The position numbers and the translations under genes were made by a program. Shown in pieces: positions 1 to 12,216 of a DNA stretch of 64,000 nucleotides; position 1 is the first letter of the stretch, and each line of letters starts with the position of its first letter. The notes under the pieces were generated by a model that saw only the letters and a program-made list of their open reading frames with translations, was not told the DNA's origin and made no database searches. The stretch is from Pararge aegeria (taxonomy: Eukaryota; Arthropoda; Insecta; Lepidoptera; Nymphalidae): assembly GCF_905163445.1 (NCBI RefSeq), contig NC_053200.1, positions 13,516,001 through 13,580,000 on the forward strand, in the 5' to 3' direction.

Positions 1-1030
1 CATATACACAGATGACTCTCCTTACCTCTACCCTCCATAGAAGAAATAAATAAAAAAGAACGCCTAGCAAATCCGAATAGCACAGGCGGGTGAACGTAAA
101 ATTGCAGACTAAATTCTAACTAGATAGAGACTCGATTTTTATATTTGCTGGCCAGCTAGTCTTCATATTTTAAAATGTAAAACTTACATTAATATGTTTT
201 GAAGAGGGTGTATACTAAGATATAAGTGTAATTTAACATCGTCTTGAAAGGTGCCAATTCTTTTGTACAACAGAACTGGCATGGTTTTTTGTTAAAGTCA
301 ATTTGTTTAGTGATTATTTTAACAGTGAGTAAAATCAATAATAAATTACCTTTTGGTAGGTATCTACTTATTTATCCTAAACGCAACCGTCCGTAGAACT
401 GTTTGAATTCTGTAATTCTTTTAATCTAGAGTCTAGGCCTCTTATACCTACTTATTAAAAAAAAAAACACCTAACTTGTCTTGCTTGAGAAAAATTCTTC
501 CATCACGACTGGTATTTAATTATGCATAATTTCTTTTATTACTTGAGTACCTACCTTCAAGGCAAGTGTCTATAGTATGTTTTTTTTAGGGCGAGCTTGC
601 CCGAATTTAATTAATTAATTAATATTTAAATAATTTATAAAAAATATTTTTTCCTTCCTTTCTATTCAGATAAGATAAAATGAAGAATAAACAATTCTAG
701 TCAGTTCTTTGTCACTAAAATATGAATTTGATTAGTTAGTTTGTTAAAAATAATAATTATTCTTTACATATTAGAGTTTTTATAAAAAAAATGTATGGTA
801 GGTATTTAATAATTTTATGTATATGCTGGATAAATACCTGATAGTTATTGTAAAAAATATAATAATAATAAACAATTCATCTACTTTGTGCAAATTATTT
901 TATTTTAAAGTTCGAATCAATATTTTAACAGCTTTGAAAATATGAAAAAACCCTAAAAATAGTTGACACTGTATTCCTTTAAGGACAGCTATGGTTCTGT
1001 GTTACATCATCACAACCACAGGTCGTCACT
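1..1030. other. AT-rich non-coding flank
   Basis: I see no gene here. The stretch is AT-rich with many poly-A/T runs and a short ATTA tandem near 605-630. No convincing reading frame, splice-bounded exon or recognisable repeat was found. It lies downstream (3') of the minus-strand exchanger gene. Confidence 0.5.
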
Positions 1031-1034
1031 CAGC

Positions 1035-1232
1035 GGAAGAAGAACAAGTCTTCAATCAGTCGCGAAGCCAAAGTGGCATTGGTGGGGCATATAGCCCAGA
1101 GAACTGATGGACGTTGGGCTCCTAAGGTGCTGGAGTGGCGACACCGCTTCGGAAAACGCAGTGTTCTTAGACCTCCAACGTGGTGGATTGACGTCAGGGA
1201 TGGGAAATCCCTACAAAAGAACGTCTCTTGTA
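1035..1232 (+). pseudogene. RTE-like LINE relic, C-terminal end
   Basis: The plus-strand translation keeps the signature of the extreme C-terminus of the lepidopteran endonuclease/reverse-transcriptase LINE found more completely at 53.3-54.2 kb. Shared pieces in order are GHI.QR.DGRW.PKVLEWR, GKRSV.RPPT.W.DV and SLQKN. Relative to that copy the DDIKRVAGSRW segment is lost and several residues are changed, so it is dead. A structured repeat starts about 35 bp downstream at 1267; the same order (RTE relic, then that repeat) recurs at 31.7-32.4 kb. Confidence 0.7.
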
Positions 1233-1266
1233 CGCAACTTAATGACCTAATTTAACAGGTCTAAAA

Positions 1267-1475
1267 TTATTGGATAGAAGCAGGCGTTACTTTGCGGAAA
1301 TCCATGATATATTAGGAAAATTAAGAACAATTATTCATTGTAAAGTCAACATCTCCTGAGGATGTTCCGGTTTCGGGGCGAAACGTGCGTAGAGAGTACA
1401 TTGCCGAAGATTTGTTTGATGTCTAGTATAAGGATTGAAGAAATTATAAATGACACCATACAGATTCTCCTGCTT
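1267..1475 (+). repeat. Structured dispersed repeat with hammerhead-like core, copy H1
   Basis: This stretch matches 32175-32430 base by base over most of its length, from TTGGATAGAAGCAGGCG to GATTCTCCTGCT. Compared with that copy it has lost the AAGCTTAATTTT palindrome and the TCCGCAAA arm through an internal deletion after AAAATTAAG. The hammerhead-like core is annotated separately. Partial relatives lie at 26951 and 40790. No protein is encoded. Candidate element types are a Penelope-like element remnant or a metazoan retrozyme-like non-autonomous retroelement; neither is proven. Confidence 0.7.
1352..1395 (+). ncRNA. Hammerhead-ribozyme-like motif, copy H1
   Basis: Core order seen: stem I strand TCTC (1352-1355), CTGAGGA (1356-1362, fits CUGANGA), one extra T (1363), stem II GTTCCG/CGGGGC (1364-1369 and 1374-1379) closed by a GTTT loop, GAA (1380-1382), short stem III ACG/CGT (1383-1385 and 1388-1390), then A1391 as the expected cleavage-site base, then stem I strand GAGA (1392-1395). 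Stem II uses two G-U pairs where copy H2 has C-G and U-A pairs, so pairing survives base changes. The extra T between A9 and stem II and the 2-nt loop on stem III depart from the textbook motif, so activity is uncertain. Confidence 0.5.
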
Positions 1476-1766
1476 TTCGCCTTATAGCAAGTTAAGCTTA
1501 ATTTTCCTGATATGGTCTAAGATAAGTGCTATCCTTTACCGCAACGAACATATGGAAAGGGATGGAACTACTTAAAGACCTGTTACTTAAGTTTAGTTTA
1601 GAGATTTGGGTACAACCTTGTATATTTTTTGGCTCTGAAAGTATCTATTAATCTAGGAAAAATGTTGCCAAACGATAGTTCTTTATTATTGATTTTTTAC
1701 ACGAGCAGATGGTAAGCGGAAAACCATCGCATTAAAACAGAGGAAAACTTCGCAGTGGGGGTTTAG

Positions 1767-1910
1767 CAGTGGCGTGCACTTCATATATGCACAAAAGCAC
1801 TGCCTACCCCTAAATTCTTGTATAACTCATAAATGCGAAGGATTTTTTCCATTTTATGCCATCTTCCTTCTTTATGCACACCCTGGTCAAAAACCTTGTG
1901 CACGCCACTA
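1767..1910. mobile_element. hAT-type MITE, 144 bp
   Basis: The terminal inverted repeat CAGTGGCGTGCAC at 1767 is matched by GTGCACGCCACT ending at 1909-1910. The flanks are an 8-bp duplication with one mismatch (GGGTTTAG at 1759-1766, GGGTTAAG at 1911-1918). An 8-bp target site and CAGTG ends are typical of hAT transposons. There is no transposase, so it is non-autonomous. The copy at 32866-33009 has the same length (144 bp). Confidence 0.8.
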
Positions 1911-2084
1911 GGGTTAAGCCATATGCCTATCATGACACCGGCATCCACGCCTTTCAGACCAGAACACAGCAATACTGCTTAGCGGCAGAAATAAGCATGG
2001 CGGTAGTGCTTTCCCGGACGAGCTCTGTCACAAAAAGCTCTTCTACTTCTTACTACTACATCATATGATGAATACTGTAATATC

Positions 2085-2280
2085 TTATAATCTCACTACC
2101 CTGTTTCTAACGACTTGAATAATACAAACGTCCGCTACAATCTTCTTCTCTGTGGTGACACTCTTGCCAGAGTGGTCGTGATCGTCACATGGAACATTGT
2201 TTGTGGCTGTTATTACTCGCCTCACGATCATTCGCCACTTCTCCCTATTTGCAGATAGTCTGGTACACTCATGCAAGGGA
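2085..2280 (-). pseudogene. Possible retrotransposon C-terminal relic
   Basis: The minus-strand reading frame contains the pieces ANREKWRMIVRRVI and CDDHDHSGKS. They resemble the tail of insect non-LTR retrotransposon proteins as I remember them. The match is short and no catalytic motif is present. Downstream on the minus strand the frame ends near 2085. A decayed repeat is the best reading, but chance cannot be excluded. Confidence 0.3.
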
Positions 2281-2304
2281 CCTCCCACTGTCTTCAGTGG
2301 GAGG
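2281..2304. repeat. 10-bp perfect hairpin
   Basis: CCTCCCACTG (2281-2290) and CAGTGGGAGG (2295-2304) are perfect reverse complements around a TCTT loop. It is GC-rich in an AT-rich setting and abuts the direct repeat that starts near 2312. No run of T follows immediately, and its role is unknown. Confidence 0.6.
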
Positions 2305-2311
2305 TCTTTTA

Positions 2312-2545
2312 CGACGTGATAAGTTGCCACGTTAATTGGAAGAGGTTTGCTTATTAAGTTATTAATGCACAGCAATTATATAATAAAAATATTATTATCC
2401 GGGTAGAAGGACCAATATTATATTCATAATATAATATTCATAATATAATATTCATAATATAATATTCATAATATCGCATCTTTAGAAGAAATGTAGAATC
2501 GTAAGTTGAGGAAACTGTAAGCAACAACGTAGACTTTGACCTGAT
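2312..2545 (+). repeat. Direct repeat, copy 1 of 2
   Basis: From GTGATAAGTTGCCAC to about 2545 this stretch is repeated in the same orientation at 4436-4667. Shared blocks include TTATTAAGTTATTAATGCAC, the TTATTATCCGGGT block and CGCATCTTTAGAAGAAATG. Copy 1 carries a tandem 14-bp expansion that copy 2 lacks, while copy 2 has a different insert ending in ATTCATAATATCGC. The family is unrecognised. Confidence 0.75.
2422..2477. repeat. 14-bp tandem repeat, four units
   Basis: The unit ATTCATAATATAAT is repeated about four times; the last unit diverges into ATTCATAATATCGC. It sits inside direct-repeat copy 1. The sister copy at 4.6 kb has only one unit, so the expansion is local and later. Confidence 0.85.
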
Positions 2546-4435
2546 CGGTCCATCGCATGGGTGACCTATCGTCTATAGAAGGGTGTGCAAAAAAATAATA
2601 CACATTGTAACTCACTATTTTAATATTTTTATTGTAATTTTTCATAATACGGTCGACACGCCGATGCTCTTTACATACGTCAAAAATTCACAAATCGAAT
2701 TCTACTTACTCAAAACAAATGCTGTGTTACATCCATACCTCGAGTGTGTGTTTTCGAAACCAGAAAATGCAGTTTAGGGGTAACTCTTTCGTGCAATACG
2801 CCTTACTAAGTCACAACACTGGTAATGGAGCCCAAGTCCATTTGTCCAATGTTATTGCAATTACGAGTATATCTCAAGGGTGGATTAAAAAGTAATAATG
2901 ATTATAATTTTTTATAAATGCCGTGAAAAACGTTTATTTGCGTGGGATAAAAAGTACCCTATGTTAATCTCGGCCCGGCGTCCTTTTAACTCACTAATTA
3001 CATGCCAAAAATCAAGTTGAGGTTGCTAAGTTAGGACGTGAATGGACAAACAAACGAACAAACACAGGCTTGGTTGTATGTTAACTGAAATTTTATTTAT
3101 TGTCAAATTGGTTAAAATAAAAAAAGAAAATCTGAAAAATCACGCTTTTATAAATAAAATAAACTAAAAGGTAGTAATTAGATCGGTTTTTTATGCAAAG
3201 CGTGTTTTTAGTTCTTTTGAACATTTAATTTATGGTCATTTGTCGACCACTAAAACATTATTGTAATTGAAGACTGGAGTCCAGTAGGCAATGGAAAACA
3301 ACAGTAGTTGGATATACCGAATTCTTCTTCTTCTTTTAAATTTTGGCTTTTAATGCCATAAGCCACGTCGCCATACTTATTATCTCGGTATACAAAATTC
3401 AAATGCCTAGTGAGAGATTTACTATCAAAATTTTAAAATTCTTATCTCACGATTTCGAACGTTGAAAAGGCGTTTGTCCAACTGCATCAATGTGAGAAAA
3501 TACAACTTTTGGCTAAACCTCTTTAACTCCAACGAATAAAGTATATTGACGACAATAATTGCATTAGGTATTTCTCACATTGAATAATTGCGCTACAGCC
3601 TAATGATATTATATATAGGAGGCTGAAGAAAAACATTTTATTATTAATTTGAGAAAAACATAGTATACTAAATCATTGGAGAAAGTAAATGTTACTTCTC
3701 GAACTCAAGCCAGAATTCTCCGTACCCATGCATTTTTTGACATTATATAGTATAAAGAATTGTCAAATATCACGCTTCAAAACACATTTCATTTCATTTG
3801 TGTGAATGTTTTTGAACCTAAGCAGTATGAGTTTAAAACTACAGTTTTATGACATATCTTTAAAATAAGGATTCGAATTATTTAAATAATTCTGCTTAAG
3901 GCGATGGAAATAAGCCCCAGAAGAAGGACTTTGTGCGTTCAGATTTTGTGTATAAGGTCTTAAAACGCATGTACCCTATCAACTTTGGATGAGTTTTATT
4001 TTTGATGAAGGCGGCGAACGTATTCCTCAACTTGTACCCTTAACGTGCTATTTTCCAATACAAATACGAGACAAACGCTAACTCCAGTGAATGAGTTTCG
4101 TGTACGAAAACTTCCCACTCGAGGTACTGAATATGACGCCCTATAAAAAACTATCATCACAATATAATAATAATATTAATTTAACAATCAATAAAAACTT
4201 TGATAAGGACAACGATGCTATTATAAATACAGTTTTCTTGGAAATTGTAACAAAAGGCAAAGGAATTCTACTTGTTGTACTATCATGTTCGTTTATGTAA
4301 TTATCTAAAATTAGTTACACTACGTATATTGCTTGATCACACAGGTTTATATTTTTTTTTGTTAGTAGGTTAGTTAAAATTGCTTTAAATCTTTTATAAT
4401 TCTTTTTTAGCAACGGCGTAGCGTATGTTATGGGG
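2546..4435. other. Non-coding stretch between direct repeats
   Basis: I see no gene. The small frames at 2583 and 4091 have no recognisable motif and look like chance openings. A fragment near 2935-2970 (GGGATAAAAAGTACCCTATG) resembles internal sequence of Helitron-type repeats. Confidence 0.4.
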
Positions 4436-4667
4436 ATTTTTACAATGTGATAAGTTGCCACATTAATTGCAAGAGGTGTGCTTATTAAGTTATTAATGCA
4501 CAGCAATGATATAATAAAAATATTATTATCCGGGTCGAAGGACCAATTCATGACGCGACGCCGTTGCTATAACTTACAAAGATAGAAATAATTAATATTC
4601 ATAATATCGCATCTTTAGAAGAAATGTAGAATCATAAGTTGAGGAAACTGTAAGCAAAAACGTAGAC
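4436..4667 (+). repeat. Direct repeat, copy 2 of 2
   Basis: Same orientation and block order as 2312-2545. Between the CCGGGTCGAAGG block and the CGCATCTTTAG block it has a private stretch including ATGACGCGACGCCG, not the 14-bp array. Both copies are probably members of one dispersed element family. Confidence 0.75.
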
Positions 4668-4817
4668 TGTAGAGGTTAAAAGTTATCGAAGACGTTATTT
4701 GTAATATTGTTATGTAAATTATAACTAGTTTATTATATTTTATACTCTTTATTAGTACATTAGATAAAGTAATGGAAAAAAATAAGAAAAACAGAGACAT
4801 TAAGATAGGAGTAGGAG

Positions 4818-4872
4818 ACAAAAGGTGGCCTTATCGCTTAGTAGCGATCTTTGCCAACCAGGCAGGACCCTG
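4818..4872 (-). repeat. LINE/SINE 3'-tail fragment (family F)
   Basis: On the minus strand this reads GGTTGGCAAAGATCGCTAC then TAAGCGATAAGGCCACC, a conserved block also found at 22195, 37795 and 63440. The TCGCT/AGCGA hairpin with a 4-nt loop is intact here. The parent element is probably a LINE whose 3' UTR ends this way, but no coding part is present. Confidence 0.55.
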
Positions 4873-5964
4873 ATTTTGTATGTTATTGAAATCTTCACCG
4901 TTAAAAAATGCTTCTTTTGTTCAAACTTTAACAGCCCTTTATTTAAGGACGGTCATATTTTACTTCTCCAATTGTTGTTCAGAAATTATTATTGATTTGT
5001 AATAGAAAATCAGGGCCCAGGTAACCTTAGGTTTAGAAAAACATAGTCATAGTTCAAGATCAACAGTACGATTAGAAAACATAAGGAAAAATAATAAAGA
5101 TGCTAGGCTTTTAAATTAACAGATGACATATACTAAAAAGAAAGAATTTCATTCTTAAGATGTGATATTTTCTACAAAATTAATAAAGATGTATTGCAAT
5201 GGTCAGACGATTTAAACAAATTCATTAGATCTTATAGTATCACAACTTCTAAGCTACAGGTACTGGTGTTTTATTCCGAATGATCATTATAATTTTATGA
5301 TCGTGCAAATCTCCATTGTAGAGAAAAGCGAATACAACATTACCTATGTTCTCAATATAACTGCGATAATTTGATGACTTTAAAAGACATCTGAACATTG
5401 CTATAAAATTTAAATTAGCATATCAACCAAAAACACATAAGTACAATTCATAATTTTAAAACAATTCATTTATTAAATTTGTATAAGTAAGTAGATAGTT
5501 AATTATAATACTGTTGAACATATCCGGATGACAAACGCATTTACTAAAGTAAAAACCTTTCAAGAGCCACTCCCTTTTGTATCGTTACAACATTTTGAAA
5601 ATCTCTAAAACTTAGCTACGTTGTTAAAATTAATAACATCTTTTACTTTTCCTTAATTAATAATATCACTATTAACAATCTACGCTGCCATCTCGAGTTC
5701 GAGAACGTTCGCCAGTTATTTGATTTGTGGAAAACTAAATAACATTAAATCCTTATGCATGCTTTGGTATTTGGATTAATAAACTTACTTTTTCTTTGCT
5801 AAAGGGTAACTGTGTTTTAGACTGTTCATTAAAAATCATGTACACTTTTCGTAATTCTTGCAACCAACATAATTTTATTCTCAAAAAAGTAAAACTAACT
5901 TATTTTGTTGTAACAATTTATACAACAAGATCAATTATTACCTGCGAATCAAGTAATAAGCTTT
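4873..5964. other. AT-rich non-coding stretch
   Basis: No gene, repeat family or RNA that I recognise. The composition is AT-rich with poly-A/T runs. It lies downstream of the exchanger gene. Confidence 0.4.
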
Positions 5965-6385
5965 TTTGACGTGACAACGTCTTATAATTCGATGGAGCCG
6001 GCTGCACGCACGAAAAAACATGACGTATGCGGCGTTACCTCGCTCTGAGGCGTTCCATTCAAGGCTTGAAGCGAGAGCGCGGAACGAGCGACGAAGAGGC
6101 ACAGTCGGCCTCTGCGTTCGACATCTGTCTCTCTCCTACTTGAGTGAGCGATGCGTCCGCGTGGACAGCTTCTATACAATAATACATTTACATGTTTTCG
6201 GCAAGGATGAAGTGCAGTGAAAAGTGAATGTGGTGTGAATTGTTTATAGCAACGATAATATCTATCAAACAAATAAAATTAAAATTTTCTTTTGAAAAAT
6301 GCAACCATTTCATCAGTATTTTTTTACGACGTTGTCACGTTCAAATATCGTCAGTAAGCCGACTTTACAGACAACCAATTTTTCT
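5965..6385 (+). repeat. ~420-bp dispersed element, copy 1 (inverted partner at 42.2 kb)
   Basis: The near-identical reverse complement lies at 42185-42610. Inside are a GC-rich core (about 6000-6180) and inverted arms ACGTGACAACGTC (5969-5981) and GACGTTGTCACGT (6328-6340). Beyond the right arm both copies continue for ~45 bp to ACAGACAACCAATTTT. Open frames of up to ~98 aa in both copies have no family match and drift apart, so I do not call them genes. The element type is not recognised. Confidence 0.8.
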
Positions 6386-9300
6386 CATATTTGACAGGCT
6401 AGATTATTTTACCATTTGCTTATAATAGTGATCAGGCTCAATATGCTCATTCCTGTGCAAACTTACTGAGACATAACTTGATATTAAGAGATTATAGTGT
6501 TACAATTTTATCTCGTTCTTCTATAATGTGGATTACTTTTATTCTCAAAGGGCCACTTTAAATTCATCTTTATGGAGTTATTGGATTTTGTTAGTGAGCA
6601 TCATCAACGTTAAAAACTACTTCTTTAAATAACATACATTTTAGTTTTCCAATACTTTATTGGGAACTGAAAAATTTGGTTTTATTTCCCGAAGTCGAGA
6701 CGCCTCAGCTACGAACAAAAGTTATTGACTGAGTTCATTCCATTTTCCTCGACACGAATCAATTAAAGCTGAATTTGAATAGCGCAGAAGAGTTTACTTA
6801 TCATTTAAACATGGAAAATACGAGTATGGTGTTCGTTATACGTCCCGTATCAAAGAAAATGCAATAATCAATATTTTTGCTTCTTTTATCCATTTAAATT
6901 TATATTTTTTTATATAAAAACCATCATTCTAGTAACAATTCTACCAGGATATCATACTCAATTATTAGATAATTAACATTGTTAAATTTTTATGGTAGCT
7001 TTAAGCCTAAACTTACACTACGAAGAAGTAATAAAGATTAATATTTCATTTCGTAAAAGGTATCAAACTGATATGATACCGAGAGTATTTTAGTCCCAGA
7101 GACGGCTCAATGTCTTCCTATGGCACGAAAGGATAAAAAACAAATCTTACTTCAAATAAAAACTAATTCTAATCACTAATATTATGTATAAAGAAGTTGA
7201 TTGAAAGAGTAAGTGCTTGAATTGTACATTGTTGAAACTATACTAGAAATAATTATTTTCTGAATTCGAGCCAAAGAAAAACAGCGCAACCGTTTCTTCC
7301 CTTATATTTGTCAAATTTGTAGCTATTAAATAACAAACTTTGAAATAGAATGGGAACTAGCTCGGCATGTGCTATTTGGTACTGAACAAATGCAACTTTG
7401 ATGCAACTACTAATGAATGGCGTAATTATACGCAGTGATATGATCGATTTATTAGAAAAATTTGAACCCTTCGTGTCAGATAACCTAATCGCAACCTTGA
7501 CTAGAAACAATGGAAGGATGATTAATTTACAGAATCTACTTAATAATAATTTTATCATTACAAGAGATAGATAGAAATCGCTAATGTATATAATAATTAT
7601 TCATTAGTAAGATAATGTAGCGTAGGTATAGAAGTGAGTGGCCTTTATAGACAATACATTTTACGTACACGCATGGTACTTGGTGCTTTCCAGTATTTTA
7701 AGATATAAGGATTAAATATAAGTACATAAGATTTACTGCGTTCTACTTCAATCTAAATTGATGTTAATTTATCATATCACCAACCCTTTAAGAAACTTTA
7801 ATTGGAGAGAAAAATTCGTTTGTATCTTACATTAAAAGTATAGAATGGCCACTGTTTGATCTGCTAGTCTCATATACTGTTTTCCAATAAAACATGCGAT
7901 TAGATGAAGATTTAATCCAGTAAATATTTCTTTAAATAGAGGAGTACAAATTTAAGTATTAGATAAACTGTGTGAGCAGATTTATGAGACTGCATGATCA
8001 GCAGTGACACTACTAAGCGAGCTACAGAAGGCTATAATCAAATCCAATCTTAATATATACAATATTTAATATATATTGTGGGTTAAGAAGATAAAAGATT
8101 ATTTAATGCTATATAAATACGTCATAAGTAGTCCTTATCACAGAATATGATTTACATGATTGTCTGACACCTTTCGATATGTAAAACTGAGTTCGAAGAT
8201 TATTGTAAGCGATGTCTTACAAGTAAGGATTCAGTTTGCCTTTCGAACTTTATGCCTGTTATTGAAGCCAGTACTTTAATTTATTGAAGAATATTTGCGC
8301 GTATACAAATACTTGATTTCCTTTATTCGGTATGTAATGAAAGACCTGAAATAATTTGAGCGTTACATAATTGCCTGAACTGTTAAAGCTTAACAATATA
8401 ATTATCTATCTATTCTAGTATATTTATTGCTATGTCAAATAGGCGGGTTATAAATATTCATCGTGGGATCTTAACAATTGATTTTAATAAGACTACTTTG
8501 GATAAACTTTCGTTATTAATCATTCGGATTAATTAAAACAATATAATGGATTATAGCAATTAAAGGAATCTACGGACGGTTTATTTAAGATGTTCTAATT
8601 TGGCCAGAGGTAGGCCGTGTGAAACATTAAACCGTATTTATTACTAATCACAAATCAGAAGGCAGTCAGAATTTCTATAATACTTTACCTTTAGAAGTCG
8701 ATTGAAAAGGGCTACGATATTTAAATGAATGAAATAAAGAGGAAGACAAGAAACTTAAAAAAGTGATCTAAGGAACTATAGTATTAACTATATTATAACT
8801 ATAGACGAGCGGGACACATGCGCCTTCAAAAATATATCTATATCACTAAAAGTCCTGCTATAGGATGAAATGATTTGATATACGACCCGTGTTTGTTTCG
8901 TTTATAATAATTATATCGAAGGTAGCTAAATTGTTTTAGCTCCTTAGAACTTTTAGGCACATTATACGGTATAAGATTTATAAATATTAAATAATTCACA
9001 TTTGTCCCGCTCTAAACAGCCTGCTACACGTGTATTTACATAACCAAGATCGGATAAGTAATTTTGAGATTTTACTTGATAAATAAAGCTTTGCTTTGCC
9101 TCTCTGCACTTTAATTCTAGTTAAAAGTTTGCAGCGGGCAATTCTGTTTAGATTATTTCAAGAATTTGCCAGAAAAACATAAAAGTCAAACTACTTGATA
9201 ACGTTTTGTACAAAGCGATTACAAAATATTGTGTTTATTTAAAATGTTGGTTACTTTTTATGTAAATAAATACATTTTATTCTGTACACATAGAGAAAAT

Positions 9301-12209
9301 AGAGAAATAAAGTAAGACAGCAAGTTTTTTAGCAGGTCCATAATATTCTCTTCTAATAAATAAAAAAGCGTACATATACATTACGTGGTTTTCGAGCATG
9401 TGATGATCAGCTAGGATTTAGAAATGACATCAACTTATTGAAGTGATCAAGTATCAGATTATTCAGGTAACTCACACACGGCAGGTTGTTGACACAACAT
9501 CAGAAAGAGAAGAATATAAGTGGTAAATAAGGTAATTCAAACCATCCAACATTCAATTCAGTATTAAGTCAATTGTGACTATCATAAGATAGTTGTAAGT
9601 TTCTGTACTCACGTTCGGAAGCTCATGCAGAGGTAGCTCATGCAATTTTTATCAAGTATTTATACTCAAAACTTCCCCACCTTTCTGGCTGTTTACATTA
9701 TCTATCGTTTGTGCAGCGACATCTTTCGGCATCAATGTTGTAAATATTAACTTTAACGTCATTAATATTATATGAAAAATATAATATAGACGACACATCG
9801 ATTAGGTACATAGTATATCATTTACAGAACACCGTTCTTAGCGAGGACTAACTCTGTTGACGCACCACAGAAACTGTGCTGTATTTTTGGAAGCCAAATT
9901 ACGATGATCACTCATAATTATCTTATACTTTATAACTACTAAATATGTTAAAATCTACGATTAGCTGGGTCCAGATTGCACATACAGCTTAACCTGGATG
10001 CTTGGCTGGTAGACATGCCTTTCATATGACATACGCATTTTTACTGCTCACTTGTGGACCTTTCTAGTTAAGAGTTTTACTAAACTTTATTTGGTTTTAA
10101 TCATTGGAGGTTATACTCATGTTGTATTTGCATAGAAACAGCCTACGTTTACATCGTGAGCGTATCGGTTTAGCCCAGAGATTTTTGTATTTTAGTCTGA
10201 CAAGTTGTTTTTCATTCTGAGTTCCGAAATGAGGTTATTGGAAATTTGCAGTGTCTTGGACGTAGCTTATTCGCAGAAATTCCAGAATTTTACTCACTAT
10301 ATCTGAATAGTTACTACGCTGGTCATAAATTCAGCAATCCATATAAATTCGAAACTTTTAATGTGCTTGGGCAAACGCGGTTATTCACTTCATTTTGATA
10401 TCATAGCCAAAATATTAAATTCAAATCGGAACTCGAATAGAAATTTGAAAACCTGGATGACGGTTTATCTAATGTAATTAATAATAATTATCGTATAAAG
10501 ATAAAATGAACAATTAATTGATTATCCGCATTTATGTAAAAATTCGTATAAAATTTTTGTCTCCCCCGTCCCCATACGGATGTGGACGAAATTCAATCCG
10601 ACCTAACACCACACAATAAAAAACAACAACTACTTAGTTATTACCATCAAAATATTTACAAAAATAATCAAAAATCAAAAACGATTTGCCAGCACTCTAT
10701 TTTTAATACATTTTTTCATGTAAAACTGCCTCTATATCCATTTCGAAGATTTGATTTTCAAAAATATTGTTAAAATTTCGTATTCTCACAAACGTATCTC
10801 TCGTAATGAGTAGAAAACTCGTCGCCAATCGTTTGCTATATCAGGAACATACAAAATTTTGCTTTTTACAAATTCTCGAGTTCCCTGCATGAATTTAGAG
10901 GTGTCAAAGTCTACACTGCTAAAACATTACCGTAAAAGCTTTAAAACAACTAACATTTATATAAATATCTTCTAAATATATTCTATGTCGATGCCTACAT
11001 ATTTGGTTTTTTTTATAAAAAAAGCTACTTTAATATTGATAACACAAGAAATTGTTTAGATCTAGAAATATACCCAAGTTAATGGTTCACATCGAATCCT
11101 AGAATTTCCCGCGAATACTGAAAAGCATCTTAAACGTAAAATAAACCACCTTAAGATTCATTTGACATATTTTTGGCATTTCGTTTTATACATGAAACGT
11201 CAAAGAAGCGTCAATTTATATTAAACATGGCCTTAACAATTAATTGACTTTTCAGTACTCGTCATTTTAGTATTATTCGACATCTAATAATTTGTGCAAA
11301 TACATTACAACGGTGAAATTAAGATAAAATCCAAGAAACTTATCGCATTCCAGTTTGAGCAATATAATTTGATAACGACAACATTTAAAAGCTTAAAAAA
11401 ATCCCTGTTAAATTATAATTGTGATTTCTTTTAAATTTTAAAACTTCTGCTAAATCAACATGAATTGTAAATACCTAATATAATTAAAATATTTAATTTA
11501 CGAAAAACAATCAAAATTTTGTTAATTTTCATTATCATGTCACTTAAATAACTAAAAGGCCTATACAATATTACGTAGACCAATTGTTTTGAAATTTGAA
11601 TGATCGTATAGTATGTTCTATTAAAGGTCAATGGTTGTATATAATTATTATTATATATATAAGATATCGTTATTTTCATTTTTTATTCGTGTTCTTCCTA
11701 GAAAATCATAACATCATCAACATTTGAGTTTTAATAATTCCTTACTGTAACGTTGTTCTTTGTTTTACATTGTTTTTCATGAAATCAATGAACACAATAA
11801 ATTTGTATCAAAGCAATAAGATTTTTGTACCTAATCTGTAAATCAGTCGAATCTGGTTAAGTTGGTAAAACTGTTGTAATAAATGAAAAGCTAAAACAGA
11901 TCTCTATCTGATATTGATACTCAATTATACCAGGTGCATCGTAATGACCAAAATGAAGTTACCTCATGTCCCACTATAAATCTCTCGTTTAGTTTCTAAT
12001 GTAAGGAAGTTCAGCAAATATCTAGAATAAGTAAAATGTAGTAATTGTAAAAATTCCTATCTTCTGGGTTTAATTAACCAGATTTTACTGTATCTATTAT
12101 TTTCTTCGAAATCACAATGCTACTTGCAGTTATACCTGCATTTTACTTTATGGGCCAATCAGCAACAGTCGCTACCAAATGTTCGCGAGTGTACAAAAAA
12201 AAAACCATG
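6386..12209. other. 5.8 kb without recognisable genes or repeats
   Basis: This is AT-rich 3' flanking DNA of the exchanger gene. The longest frames (for example 7253-7558 on the minus strand and 11455-11679) contain no motif I recognise and have the low-complexity composition of chance frames. It is notably poorer in repeats than the introns. Confidence 0.45.
11683..11688 (-). promoter_or_regulatory. Candidate distal poly(A) signal
   Basis: TTTATT on the plus strand gives AATAAA on the minus strand, about 525 bp beyond the exchanger stop codon. It would suit a longer 3' UTR. In DNA this AT-rich the hexamer is common by chance. Confidence 0.2.
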
Positions 12210-12210
12210 A

Positions 12211-12216
12211 TTTATT
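12211..12216 (-). promoter_or_regulatory. AATAAA overlapping the stop codon
   Basis: The minus-strand sequence GAA TAA ATC puts an AATAAA hexamer across the exchanger stop codon (12214-12212). Cleavage 10-30 nt later would give an almost absent 3' UTR, so a downstream signal is more likely to be used. Confidence 0.25.

Noticed and set aside
5982..6272. 96-codon minus-strand frame with a similar frame at 42294-42590
   Set aside because: Both lie in the 420-bp dispersed element; differences between copies include an indel and changes without codon-like pattern, and no domain is recognisable.
7253..7558. 101-codon minus-strand frame in the 3' flank
   Set aside because: No motif, no homologous copy in the window, composition typical of AT-rich chance frames.
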